From positions 169,060-233,059 of the forward strand of contig CBFHKO010000003.1 of the NCBI GenBank assembly GCA_965656445.1: DNA of 64,000 nucleotides, written 5' to 3'. The notes beneath the pieces were generated by a model. That model worked only from the letters and a program-made list of their open reading frames with translations. It ran no database searches and was not told the DNA's origin. This stretch comes from JAHEJA01 sp965656445. GTDB taxonomy: Bacteria > Pseudomonadota > Alphaproteobacteria > Rhodobacterales > Rhodobacteraceae. Position numbers and translations under genes: made by a program. Below are positions 14,809-23,901 of the stretch, in pieces. The stretch's first letter is position 1. Each line of letters begins with the position of its first letter.

Positions 14809-16629
14809 ATGGACCTTCGCAATATTGCGATCATCGCACACGTTGACCACGGTAAAACAACACTGGTTGATGAACTCTTAAAACAATCCGGCGCTTTTCG
14901 CGCCAACCAAGCTGTGGCCGAACGCGCCATGGACAGCAATGACCTAGAACGCGAGCGCGGGATTACCATCTTTGCCAAGCCGACTTCTGTTGAATGGAAA
15001 GGCCACCGCGTCAATATCGTTGACACACCAGGCCACGCCGATTTCGGCGGCGAAGTTGAGCGTATCCTAAGCATGGTGGATGGTGTGGTTCTCTTGGTAG
15101 ATGCTGCCGAAGGCCCAATGCCGCAAACCAAATTCGTGACATCCAAGGCGCTTGCCCTTGGTTTGCGTCCAATTGTTGTCTTGAACAAAGTTGACAAAAA
15201 CGATGCTGAACCTGATCGCGCCCTTGATGAATGTTTCGATCTCTTTGCCAGCCTTGGTGCAAATGATGATCAACTTGATTTCCCGCATATGTATGCTTCT
15301 GGTCGCTCTGGCTGGGCCGATCACGAATTGGACGGACCGCGCAAAGACCTCAGCGCGCTGTTTGATTTAATCTTGAACCACGTCCCTGCCCCTGCGCAAA
15401 TCGCGCAACAAGATGACGATTTCCGCATGTTGGCAACAACATTGGGAAGCGATCCATTTGTTGGTCGTCTTTTGACAGGTCGTGTTGAAAGCGGCCGCAT
15501 CAAAGTTGGTGCATCAATCCAAGCCCTCACACGTGTTGGTCAAAAGATTGAACAATTCCGCGTCACGCGTATCCAAGCATTTCGTGGATTGTCTGAGCAA
15601 GACATCGACGAAGCGGTCGCAGGCGATATTGTTTCGCTTGCGGGTATGTCCAAAGCGACGGTATCAGACACGCTCTGTGCTCTGGCGGTTGATGAACCCT
15701 TAGAGGCGCAGCCAATTGATCCGCCTACGATTACAGTCACCTTTGGCATCAACGACAGCCCTCTTGCAGGTCGTGAAGGCAAAAAGGTTCAATCGCGCGT
15801 CATCCGTGAACGCCTCATGAAAGAAGCCGAAAGCAACGTCGCGATCAAGATCACTGACACGCCAGGCGGCGAAGCCTTTGAAGTTGCGGGCCGTGGCGAA
15901 TTGCAAATGGGTGTTTTGATTGAAAACATGCGTCGCGAAGGATTTGAATTGTCCATCTCACGTCCGCAAGTTTTGCTTCGCGAAGGTGAAAATGGCGAAC
16001 GTCTCGAGCCAATCGAAGAAGTCACCATTGACGTAGATGATGACTATTCTGGTGCCGTGATCGAAAAGCTCACTGGCCCACGCAAAGGCGAATTGACCGA
16101 AATGAAACAAGCTGGTGCCGGCAAAACCCGCATCATCGCGCATGTTCCCTCACGTGGATTGATTGGCTATCACGGCGAATTCCTCACCGATACACGCGGC
16201 ACAGGTGTTCTTAACCGTGTGTTCCACGATTGGGCGCCGCACAAAGGCGCCATCCCAGGCCGTCGTGCGGGTGTTTTGATTTCCATGGAAGACGGCGTAT
16301 CCGTTGCCTTCGCGCTTTGGAACCTAGAAGATCGGGGTCGCATGATGATCGGTGCTCAGGAAAAAGTGTACCAAGGCATGATCATCGGTGAACACAGCCG
16401 TGACAATGATTTGGAAGTGAACCCTCTCAAAGGGAAAAAGCTAACCAACGTTCGCGCGTCTGGAACAGACGAAGCCGTTCGTTTGACGACGCCGATTACT
16501 TTGTCACTAGAAGAAGCGATTGCCTATATCGATGACGATGAATTGGTCGAAGTTACGCCAGAATCCATTCGTCTGCGCAAACGCTATCTTGATCCGCATG
16601 AACGCAAGCGGATGGCAAAATCAACCTAA
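14809..16629 (+). CDS. typA: Translational GTPase TypA/BipA
   Basis: This 606-residue ribosome-associated GTPase works in ribosome assembly and stress and cold adaptation. The G1 motif A-H-V-D-H-G-K-T-T-L is near residue 9, switch motif R-E-R-G-I-T-I, G3 D-T-P-G-H-A-D-F, and G4 N-K-V-D. The elongation-factor-like domains follow, including R-G-E-L-Q-M-G-V-L-I-E and the TypA C-terminal domain (V-R-A-S-G-T-D-E-A). The length is normal. A strong terminator follows. Confidence 0.97.
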   Translation: MDLRNIAIIAHVDHGKTTLVDELLKQSGAFRANQAVAERAMDSNDLERERGITIFAKPTSVEWKGHRVNIVDTPGHADFGGEVERILSMVDGVVLLVDAAEGPMPQTKFVTSKALALGLRPIVVLNKVDKNDAEPDRALDECFDLFASLGANDDQLDFPHMYASGRSGWADHELDGPRKDLSALFDLILNHVPAPAQIAQQDDDFRMLATTLGSDPFVGRLLTGRVESGRIKVGASIQALTRVGQKIEQFRVTRIQAFRGLSEQDIDEAVAGDIVSLAGMSKATVSDTLCALAVDEPLEAQPIDPPTITVTFGINDSPLAGREGKKVQSRVIRERLMKEAESNVAIKITDTPGGEAFEVAGRGELQMGVLIENMRREGFELSISRPQVLLREGENGERLEPIEEVTIDVDDDYSGAVIEKLTGPRKGELTEMKQAGAGKTRIIAHVPSRGLIGYHGEFLTDTRGTGVLNRVFHDWAPHKGAIPGRRAGVLISMEDGVSVAFALWNLEDRGRMMIGAQEKVYQGMIIGEHSRDNDLEVNPLKGKKLTNVRASGTDEAVRLTTPITLSLEEAIAYIDDDELVEVTPESIRLRKRYLDPHERKRMAKST

Positions 16630-16635
16630 GACACA

Positions 16636-16664
16636 AAAGGCCCCTCAGTGAGGGGCCTTTTTTA
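16636..16664 (+). terminator. Rho-independent terminator
   Basis: Eleven-bp arms (AAAGGCCCCTC and GAGGGGCCTTT) with a 3-nt loop are followed by a T tract. It terminates typA and lies 21 bp before the end of the convergent DUF1330 gene. Confidence 0.95.
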
Positions 16665-16684
16665 TTTGTTCAATGATTCAGTTA

Positions 16685-16972
16685 CTAATCCGTGATTTCA
16701 ACGATCACCAAATCGCGCTCGGATGCCCCACGCGCGTGGGTCAAGGCCTCTTGATAACCCTCTGAGTGGTAACAGTTTTCAGCCGCTTCAACTGAAGGAA
16801 ACCGCGCAACAACATTGCGTTTGCGCTCAACCCCTTCGAGCTGAACATAGCGACCGCCACGGGCCACAAATTCACCACCAAATTCCGCGATCACAGGGCC
16901 AGCCAACTTGGCGTATTTGCCGTAAGCCTCTGCGTCCGTCACCGTCACATGTGCAATCCAAAGTGCCGCCAT
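16685..16972 (-). CDS. DUF1330 family protein
   Basis: This 95-residue dimeric ferredoxin-like-fold protein starts at the ATG at 16972, 4 nt after the alaS stop; the frame extends upstream into alaS. Family hallmarks seen: A-Y-x-x-Y near residue 16, G-G-E-F-V-A-R-G-G near 34, and the C-terminal I-V-E. Biochemical role unknown. It is probably cotranscribed with alaS. Confidence 0.88.
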   Translation of the reverse strand: MAALWIAHVTVTDAEAYGKYAKLAGPVIAEFGGEFVARGGRYVQLEGVERKRNVVARFPSVEAAENCYHSEGYQEALTHARGASERDLVIVEITD

Positions 16973-16976
16973 CGCC

Positions 16977-19643
16977 TTAGGCTCCTGTAATAGCGGCTTG
17001 GGCCGCTGCAATCGCTTGATCGGCCTTGGATGCATCCGCACCCCCGCCTTGCGCCATATCAGGACGTCCACCGCCCCCTTTGCCACCTAATTCAGGAACT
17101 GCCGCTTTGACCAAATCAACCGCAGAGACCTTATCGGTCAAATCCGCTGTCACACCTGCGGCTACGGCAACTTTGCCGCCAGTATCCGCAATCAACAAAA
17201 TCGCCGCACTTCCGAGGCGGGATTTGTGATCGTCAATCAAAGCTGGCAAATCCTTGCCTGACACGCCAGTCAGGGTTTGCGCAAAAAATGGAATGCCGTT
17301 GATATCTTGGGCATCTTGGCCCCCGCTTTGACCAGCGCCCCCTGCCATCGCCAATTCGCGGCGCAGCTGAGCGACTTCATTCGACAGTGCTTTGCGTTCC
17401 TCTAACAAGGTTTTAACCCGTGCAGGAACATCGCTAGGCTGTGCCTTAAGATCGGCTGCAACAGAGGCCAATCGCGCGTTTTGTTCGGCCAAATAGTCAA
17501 AGGCCGCCGCACCCGTGAGGGCCTCAATCCGACGAACCCCTGCAGAGGACGCACTATCCCCAAGCAAGACAAACAATCCGATATCCCCTGTTTGGCGCAC
17601 ATGCGTGCCACCACAGAGTTCTAATGAATAGGTATCCCCCGATTGCCCCTTGCCCGATCCAGAGAGCAGACCCATGGACACAACGCGCACTTCGTCACCG
17701 TATTTTTCACCAAACAAAGCCTGCGCCCCCAAGGCACGCGCATCATCAGGCGTCATGATCCGCGTTTCAACGGAACTGTTTTGACGGATGAAGTCGTTCA
17801 CTTCGCGTTCGACTGTGCTCAATTTCTCTGGGCTGAGGCCTTTGGAATGGCTGAAATCAAAACGCAAACGATCCGCGGCGTTGAGTGATCCCTTTTGTGC
17901 CACATGATCCCCCAAGGCCCGACGCAAGGCTTCATGAAGCAAATGCGTGGCAGAGTGATTTGCCCGGATGGCAGAGCGACGTGTCGGATCCACTACCAAA
18001 GTTGCACCCGCACCTTTGGTTAGGGTTCCCTCGGTGACTTCGGCAATATGAATAAAGACATCCGCCACTTTTTTCGTATCTGTTATGCGCGCTGATGCGC
18101 CCTCAATTGTCAAAACGCCTTGATCGCCCACTTGCCCGCCGCTTTCGGCGTAAAATGGCGTTTGGTTCAAAACGATTTGAACGGCATCACCCTTGGCCGC
18201 ACTCTCAACCTGAGCGCCGTCTTTGAGCAAGGCCACAATCTGCCCCTCGGCTGTTTCTGTATCATAGCCCAAGAAATCTGTGGTGCCGTGTTGATCCGCA
18301 ATATCGAACCAAACCGTTGCATCCGCCGCCTCACCGGTTCCAGACCACGCCGCGCGTGCCTTTGCCTTTTGTTCGGCCATTGCGCTGTCAAATCCGTCTG
18401 TATCCACAGTGCGGCCTTTTTCACGCAGCGCATCTTGGGTCAAATCCAATGGGAACCCGTAGGTGTCATATAGTTTGAACGCCGCCGCACCTGGCAATGC
18501 CTCACCCTCACCCAAGCCTGACAATTCGTCATCAAGGAGCTTCAAACCACGATCAAGCGTTTGTTTGAAACGGGTTTCTTCATTGCGAAGCGTTTCTTCG
18601 ATCAAAGATTTCGCATGGACCAATTCCGGATAAGCCGCGCCCATTTGATGGACCAATTCAGGTACCAAGCTGTGCATCACAGGATCCTTGGCCCCCAATA
18701 GATGCGCATGACGCATTGCGCGGCGCATAATACGGCGCAACACATAACCACGGCCATCATTGGAGGGCATTACCCCATCCGCAATCAAGAATGATGTTGA
18801 GCGCAAGTGATCGGCAATAACGCGGTGATGGGTTTTGCCGGGGCCATCTGGATCCGAGCTGGTTGCATGGGCCGAGGCTTCGATCAAAGCACGAATGAGG
18901 TCCGTCGAATAGTTGTCATTCGTGCCTTGCAAGAGGGCAGCAACCCGTTCGATCCCCATCCCTGTATCAATCGACTGATTGGGAAGGTCGGTTAAGCGGC
19001 CATCCTCATGCTGTTCGTTTTGCATGAAAACAAGGTTCCAAATTTCGACAAAGCGATCGCCGTCTTCTTCTGGGGAACCAGGAGGTCCACCCCAAATGTG
19101 ATCGCCGTGATCATAGAAAATCTCAGTGCACGGTCCACAGGGACCCGTCGGGCCCATCCGCCAAAAATTGTCATCGGTGGCGATGCGAATAATGCGATCA
19201 TCACTGAGGCCCGCCACTTTTTTCCACATATCCGCCGCTTCATCATCAGTGTGATAGACGGTGACCAATAGCTTTTCTTTCGGGATGTCCAATTCTTTGG
19301 TGATCAATTCCCATGCAAAGGGGATCGCATCGGATTTGAAATAATCACCAAAGCTAAAGTTGCCCATCATTTCGAAAAATGTGTGGTGGCGCGCGGTGTA
19401 GCCGACGTTATCAAGGTCGTTATGCTTGCCACCTGCACGTACACATTTTTGGGCTGTGGTGGCACGTTTGTAATTGCGCGTTTCTACCCCTGTGAACAGG
19501 TTTTTGAACTGAACCATTCCAGAATTCGCAAACATCAATGTCGGATCGTTCCGAGGAACAAGCGGACTTGATGGGACGATTTCATGCCCATTTTTTGCGA
19601 AATAATTCAAGAAAGTCGAGCGAATGTCGTTCAAAGAGGTCAT
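16977..19643 (-). CDS. alaS: Alanyl-tRNA synthetase
   Basis: AlaRS charges tRNA-Ala and edits misactivated Ser and Gly. The 888 residues start at the ATG at 19643 (M-T-S-L-N-D-I-R); the frame is open six codons further. Class II motif 1 and 2 regions are seen (H-H-T-F-F-E-M-M-G-N-F-S-F-G-D). The editing site has H-S-A-T-H, later matched by C-G-G-T-H-V, and the C-terminal domain is glycine-rich (G-G-K-G-G-G-G-R-P-D-M-A-Q-G). The recA-alaS order is common in this group. Confidence 0.97.
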   Translation of the reverse strand: MTSLNDIRSTFLNYFAKNGHEIVPSSPLVPRNDPTLMFANSGMVQFKNLFTGVETRNYKRATTAQKCVRAGGKHNDLDNVGYTARHHTFFEMMGNFSFGDYFKSDAIPFAWELITKELDIPKEKLLVTVYHTDDEAADMWKKVAGLSDDRIIRIATDDNFWRMGPTGPCGPCTEIFYDHGDHIWGGPPGSPEEDGDRFVEIWNLVFMQNEQHEDGRLTDLPNQSIDTGMGIERVAALLQGTNDNYSTDLIRALIEASAHATSSDPDGPGKTHHRVIADHLRSTSFLIADGVMPSNDGRGYVLRRIMRRAMRHAHLLGAKDPVMHSLVPELVHQMGAAYPELVHAKSLIEETLRNEETRFKQTLDRGLKLLDDELSGLGEGEALPGAAAFKLYDTYGFPLDLTQDALREKGRTVDTDGFDSAMAEQKAKARAAWSGTGEAADATVWFDIADQHGTTDFLGYDTETAEGQIVALLKDGAQVESAAKGDAVQIVLNQTPFYAESGGQVGDQGVLTIEGASARITDTKKVADVFIHIAEVTEGTLTKGAGATLVVDPTRRSAIRANHSATHLLHEALRRALGDHVAQKGSLNAADRLRFDFSHSKGLSPEKLSTVEREVNDFIRQNSSVETRIMTPDDARALGAQALFGEKYGDEVRVVSMGLLSGSGKGQSGDTYSLELCGGTHVRQTGDIGLFVLLGDSASSAGVRRIEALTGAAAFDYLAEQNARLASVAADLKAQPSDVPARVKTLLEERKALSNEVAQLRRELAMAGGAGQSGGQDAQDINGIPFFAQTLTGVSGKDLPALIDDHKSRLGSAAILLIADTGGKVAVAAGVTADLTDKVSAVDLVKAAVPELGGKGGGGRPDMAQGGGADASKADQAIAAAQAAITGA

Positions 19644-19724
19644 AAGCGATACCCTGTGCAAATGTTTGCATTGGGATTATAACGCAGAGCCTGACTTGTC
19701 CACAGTTGACTGGGCTGAGATATG

Positions 19725-19747
19725 AAAAAGGCCGCTGTGACGCGGCC
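19725..19747 (-). terminator. recA terminator
   Basis: On the minus strand, arms GGCCGC and GCGGCC with a 6-nt loop are followed by TTTTTC, just after the recA stop at 19753. Confidence 0.85.
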
Positions 19748-19752
19748 TGTTT

Positions 19753-20806
19753 TTATGGTTCTAAGATATCATCATCTTTGTCGATGTCTGGATCATTTGG
19801 CGGCAAGTCAAAATCTAGCCCATGCGCCGCCCTGATCTTGTCCTCAATCTCAAGGCACACGCGTGTGTTTTCCTTGAGGTAGGTTTTAGCATTTTCACGT
19901 CCCTGACCAATGCGTTCGTCGCCATAGCTATACCACGCACCCGATTTATCGACGATGCCCGCCTTGACACCCAAATCGATAATTTCACCCGTTTTGGAAA
20001 TGCCTTCGCCATACATGATGTCGAATTCAACCTGCTTGAAGGGAGGCGCAACTTTGTTTTTGACCACTTTGACACGGGTCGAGTTGCCGACAATTTCGTC
20101 ACGATCCTTGACCGCGCCAATACGACGGATATCCAAGCGCACGGAGCTGTAGAATTTCAACGCATTCCCGCCCGTCGTTGTCTCTGGGCTACCAAATTCG
20201 AATGAAGATCACCATACAGTTACTTTTGCTGATAGAGCCCGTCAGCTTGCGCATCGCTTGGCTCATCAATCGCGCCTGCACACCAACGCTGCTATCGCCC
20301 ATGTCGCCTTCTAGTTCGGATTTCGGCGTCAAGGCCGCAACCGAGTCCACAACAACAAGGTTCACCGCACCGGAGCGCACCAAAGTATCCGTGATTTCAA
20401 GCGCTTGTTCACCTGTATCAGGTTGCGAAATAAGCAACTCATCCAAATCAACGCCTAGCTTTTTGGCATATTGCGGGTCAAGCGCGTGCTCTGCATCCAC
20501 AAAGGCGCAAACCCCGCCTTTTTTCTGTTCCTCAGCCACACAATGAAGCGTGAGGGTCGTTTTACCGGAACTCTCTGGTCCATAGATTTCAATGATCCGC
20601 CCTTTGGGCAAACCGCCTATGCCGAGCGCAATATCAAGGCCCAAAGACCCCGTTGAGGTCGCTTCGATTTCTTGGATGGCATTTTCGCCCCCAAGTTTCA
20701 TAATCGAACCTTTCCCAAATTGCCGTTCAATTTGAGCCAAAGCGCTATCTAGCGCCTTTTGCTTGTCGTCGTTTTTTTTCGTCGCCATTGAAAGAAGATC
20801 TGCCAT
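19753..20806 (-). pseudogene. recA: recA with a frameshifting deletion in loop L2
   Basis: RecA is the DNA-strand-exchange protein. The first 202 residues are normal: Walker A G-P-E-S-S-G-K-T-T-L, V-D-A-E-H-A-L-D-P, and V-V-V-D-S-V-A-A-L. After N-C-M-V-I-F-I, however, the expected N-Q-I-R-M-K-I-G-V-M (30 nt) is replaced by four bases, CGAA (complement of 20197-20200). The net loss of 26 nt shifts the frame and gives R-I-W and a TAG at 20189-20191. The correct frame resumes at once as F-G-S-P-E-T-T-T-G-G and runs to a normal acidic end at 19753. The missing segment holds the start of DNA-binding loop L2, so neither product should work. A sequencing or assembly error is a serious alternative, since everything else is conserved. 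Confidence 0.85.
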
Positions 20807-20863
20807 TTTTATCGTTTCGTCCTTCTTATTTCACAGCAACGGCCTCTGAGCAATCGCTGGTTT

Positions 20864-20878
20864 GTTCTACTCTTGTTC
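20864..20878. promoter_or_regulatory. LexA (SOS) box upstream of recA
   Basis: The sequence GTTC-TACTCTT-GTTC matches the alphaproteobacterial LexA site GTTC-N7-GTTC exactly. It lies 58-72 bp upstream of the recA ATG, a normal place for recA control. Confidence 0.8.
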
Positions 20879-20991
20879 TTTTTATGAGATCAAAATGAGA
20901 ACATTACAAGATAAATTTTATGTACCTACTTTCAGAGGAAATTGTTAAAGAGTAGTATAAAGAGACGCTAAAGGATGGGTGTATTTCGTTA

Positions 20992-21588
20992 ATGCTTGTT
21001 TTCATTCAAAAAAACCTGGCCATATTGTCGGTTCCCAAGACTGGAACAACCGCATATGTTGCTGCTTTGCGACGACGCGCATCTGTTGTGATTTCTAGTC
21101 CGCCTGGATTAAAGCATACGAATCTTAGCAAATTTCAGCGCAGCTTCCTTCCGATATTTCAAAATGCAACACCCCGCCCTATCGAAACCATGGCTGTCGT
21201 GCGCGAACCGATTGATTGGCTTGGAAGCTGGTATCGGTATCGTCAACGCGATCAACTGGATCGTCACGAAAATTCGACCAAAGGCATGAGCTTTGATGAA
21301 TTTGTGGTGGCCTATCTCGAAAAGGAGCGGCCAAAATTTGCGCAAGTTGGCGATATGGCGAATTTTGTGAAACCCGCCAAGGATCATGCCCCGATCACGC
21401 ATTTGTTCAAATATGACGCCCAAGAGAACATTCATACATTCTTGCAAACGCGCCTCGGCTTTGACTTTGACCTAGAGCGCCGCAATGTATCGCCAAAGGC
21501 TACGCTATCGCTGGATCCTGCAATCAAAGCACAGCTGATGGAAAAATGCGCAGATCAGTTTACGCTTTGGGATCGTGCCCAAGGTTAA
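20992..21588 (+). CDS. Sulfotransferase-like P-loop protein
   Basis: This 198-residue soluble protein carries sulfotransferase-type nucleotide-binding motifs. S-V-P-K-T-G-T-T-A-Y near residue 13 corresponds to the 5'-phosphosulfate loop, and V-V-R-E-P-I-D-W-L-G-S-W-Y-R-Y near 70 to the 3'-phosphate motif. The protein is short for a full sulfotransferase. Homologues in roseobacters sit between cckA and recA and are sometimes misnamed gamma-glutamyl kinase. The substrate is unknown. It converges on cckA with a 4-bp overlap of stop codons. Confidence 0.7.
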   Translation: MLVFIQKNLAILSVPKTGTTAYVAALRRRASVVISSPPGLKHTNLSKFQRSFLPIFQNATPRPIETMAVVREPIDWLGSWYRYRQRDQLDRHENSTKGMSFDEFVVAYLEKERPKFAQVGDMANFVKPAKDHAPITHLFKYDAQENIHTFLQTRLGFDFDLERRNVSPKATLSLDPAIKAQLMEKCADQFTLWDRAQG

Positions 21589-23810
21589 ACCAGTTGTTGA
21601 TGAACGGTGTCTGTCAGCTCATTGAGCGAAAATGGCTTGGGTAGAAAAACAGAGTTCTTGATTTCAGCCTGATGTTTTTCAAAACTATCTTCGGCATAGC
21701 CAGAGACAAAGACAACGCGCACATCGGGGCGATCAATGAGCGCCTCTTTTACCCAACTTGGACCGTCGCGACCGGGCATGACAACATCCGTCACAAAGAC
21801 ATCAATCTTGAGCTGGCTGTCTTGCAAAATCTCAAGCGCATCTTCGGCGCAGGCGGCCTCGATCACGCTATATCCGCGCAATTGAAGGGCGCGCGCAGCA
21901 AAGGTGCGCACAGGTGTTTCGTCTTCGACCAACAAGATCACACCATGCTCTTGGGCGCGCCGTTTGGGAAGCTCGGGCTCAAACCCCTCGCTGATGGGAT
22001 CACTGTCAATCTCAGCAGATGGCAAGAGTACCGTAAATTCGGTTCCCTGCTCTAGCATGCTTTCGACAAAGACATAGCCACCGGTTTGCTTGACGATGCC
22101 ATACACCGTGGACAATCCAAGGCCCGTGCCCTCGCCTGTTCTTTTGGTGGTGTAGAAGGGTTCAAATATCTTTTGCACTTTATCGGGGGGAATACCGCAC
22201 CCTTGGTCTTTGACTTTGATCGACACATAGCTTTCAACCTCCACAGACACCCGATCCCGTGTATACGTTTCTGTGACTGTGTGACCCTCAGTTGAAATGG
22301 TTATGCCCCCTCCGTTTGGCATGGCATCGCGGGCATTGACGACCAAATTCATGATCACTTGTTCCAATTGACGTTTATCCGCGCGCACCGCCCTAAGTTC
22401 GGGATCATATTTCAAGGACAGTTCGATTTTTTCACCAACCAAACGGTTCAACAGGTGCGTGAGATCCGCCAAGGTGTCACGCATATCTATGCTTTCGGGG
22501 CGCAATGTTTGTTTACGCGAAAAGGCCAACAGCTGGGACACAAGCGCCGCTGCGCGATTGGCGTTTTGATTGATCTGCACCAAATCCGCATAGTCCAAAT
22601 CGCTCGCATCATGGCGCAGCAGCAGCAAATCGCAATGTCCAGAAATCGCCGTAAGCAGATTGTTGAAATCATGGGCAACACCGCCTGCAAGCTGGCCGAT
22701 GGCTTGCATTTTCTGGCTCTGCACAAATTGCGCCTCAAGCGTTTTTAATTCGGTGGCATCATTTAGGACGGCCACCAAAATAGGTTGTCCTGCATCTGTG
22801 CTTTTGTTCAAGGACACTTGGACAAACACCTCTTTGTCACGCCGTGTCAAACGCAAGAATTCAGGGTGGTTCAGCCCCCGCCCCTGACCCGCATCATAGA
22901 GCCAATCGGAAATCGAGCGCCCCAACCCTTCCATTAAGTCCTGTAACGCGAGGCCAGTTCCTGTTTCGATCCCCAATAATTTGCAGGCATGTGCATTGGC
23001 TGTTATCAGCCCGCCTTCGCTCGTCAATTTGACCATAGGTACAGGAAGCACATCAAAATCAGACCCACCAAGTGCGGAGACGCCCACAGTGTCTGGCAAG
23101 AGAAGGTATTCATCCCCAAGTTCAGTTGGCAATTTTATAGGCACGACGTCACGCGGCCCTAATGCTGTTGACAGGGTGACAGAGTGCCCTGATCGATAGG
23201 TCGTCAGATCAGGGAAGTCTTGCGCAGACGGGAATAATCGACGCCCTGCTGCATTCGCACGCTTGTGGTGACCAAGGCGAATTAGAGGAAGGTCACTCAT
23301 GATTGGCGCGCTGTCGTTGATAGTCCAATAACAATAGTTTTCTGACAGAAGGCGCGCGCGAATAAAATGGTGCCCAAACGTAACGATCTGATCCTCACCT
23401 TGGCGCAACCCGCGCAAAAACATGGCTGCATCACTCGGACGATCCTCACTGTGTTTGCGCAGATGGGTCAAAATATTCGCCCCAATCCTAAACTCTGATG
23501 CCTCTAATAGCTGATCAGAGATCCAGAGGATGTCACCATCCCGATTGCTCAGAAGTGTTGGCCCCTCAGTTGCCTGCAATACCTGTTCAAAACACCTCAA
23601 TTCATTGCGTCGTATCCACCGCTTGGCCCAGTGAAAGACCCTATCAGCCCCCAAAACCAATCCATGAGAAATAGCAGCACTTCGGAGGATGGACACCACG
23701 GCCAAATCTTGAGCCCAAGCAACAAGCGCTATGACAGCAAGGCACAAAACAACACTCAAGCCACGCTTGGTTGATAATTTAACAGTCGGATATGAAAGTG
23801 CATCACTCAC
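21585..23810 (-). CDS. cckA: Hybrid histidine kinase CckA
   Basis: CckA feeds phosphate through ChpT to CtrA, controlling motility, division and gene transfer in alphaproteobacteria. The 741-residue protein begins at a GTG. Two N-terminal helices lie at about residues 19-35 and 38-55, with PAS-like regions about 75-165 and 250-360. The H-box G-V-A-H-D-F-N-N-L-L has His380, and the I-S-G-H-C-D-L-L-L-L stretch is typical of CckA. ATPase boxes N-L-V-V-N-A-R-D-A, D-Q-G-C-G-I and G-E-G-T-G-L-G-L follow. The receiver domain has V-E-D-E-T-P and the phospho-acceptor Asp at about 675 (V-F-V-T-D-V-V-M-P). A CtrA box lies upstream. Confidence 0.93.
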   Translation of the reverse strand: MSDALSYPTVKLSTKRGLSVVLCLAVIALVAWAQDLAVVSILRSAAISHGLVLGADRVFHWAKRWIRRNELRCFEQVLQATEGPTLLSNRDGDILWISDQLLEASEFRIGANILTHLRKHSEDRPSDAAMFLRGLRQGEDQIVTFGHHFIRARLLSENYCYWTINDSAPIMSDLPLIRLGHHKRANAAGRRLFPSAQDFPDLTTYRSGHSVTLSTALGPRDVVPIKLPTELGDEYLLLPDTVGVSALGGSDFDVLPVPMVKLTSEGGLITANAHACKLLGIETGTGLALQDLMEGLGRSISDWLYDAGQGRGLNHPEFLRLTRRDKEVFVQVSLNKSTDAGQPILVAVLNDATELKTLEAQFVQSQKMQAIGQLAGGVAHDFNNLLTAISGHCDLLLLRHDASDLDYADLVQINQNANRAAALVSQLLAFSRKQTLRPESIDMRDTLADLTHLLNRLVGEKIELSLKYDPELRAVRADKRQLEQVIMNLVVNARDAMPNGGGITISTEGHTVTETYTRDRVSVEVESYVSIKVKDQGCGIPPDKVQKIFEPFYTTKRTGEGTGLGLSTVYGIVKQTGGYVFVESMLEQGTEFTVLLPSAEIDSDPISEGFEPELPKRRAQEHGVILLVEDETPVRTFAARALQLRGYSVIEAACAEDALEILQDSQLKIDVFVTDVVMPGRDGPSWVKEALIDRPDVRVVFVSGYAEDSFEKHQAEIKNSVFLPKPFSLNELTDTVHQQLV

Positions 23811-23857
23811 ATCAAAGGCCCTTGTTATCTCGGCCTTCCTAATAAGTCAGCAAAGCG

Positions 23858-23873
23858 TTAAATGTTCCTTAAC
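23858..23873. promoter_or_regulatory. CtrA binding box upstream of cckA
   Basis: The sequence TTAA-ATGTTCC-TTAAC is an exact match to the full CtrA motif TTAA-N7-TTAAC. It lies 48-63 bp upstream of the cckA GTG, in the 91-bp gap between cckA and the rRNA methyltransferase gene. Confidence 0.65.
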
Positions 23874-23901
23874 GCCAAAAATACAACCCTGAGACGATCA
23901 A

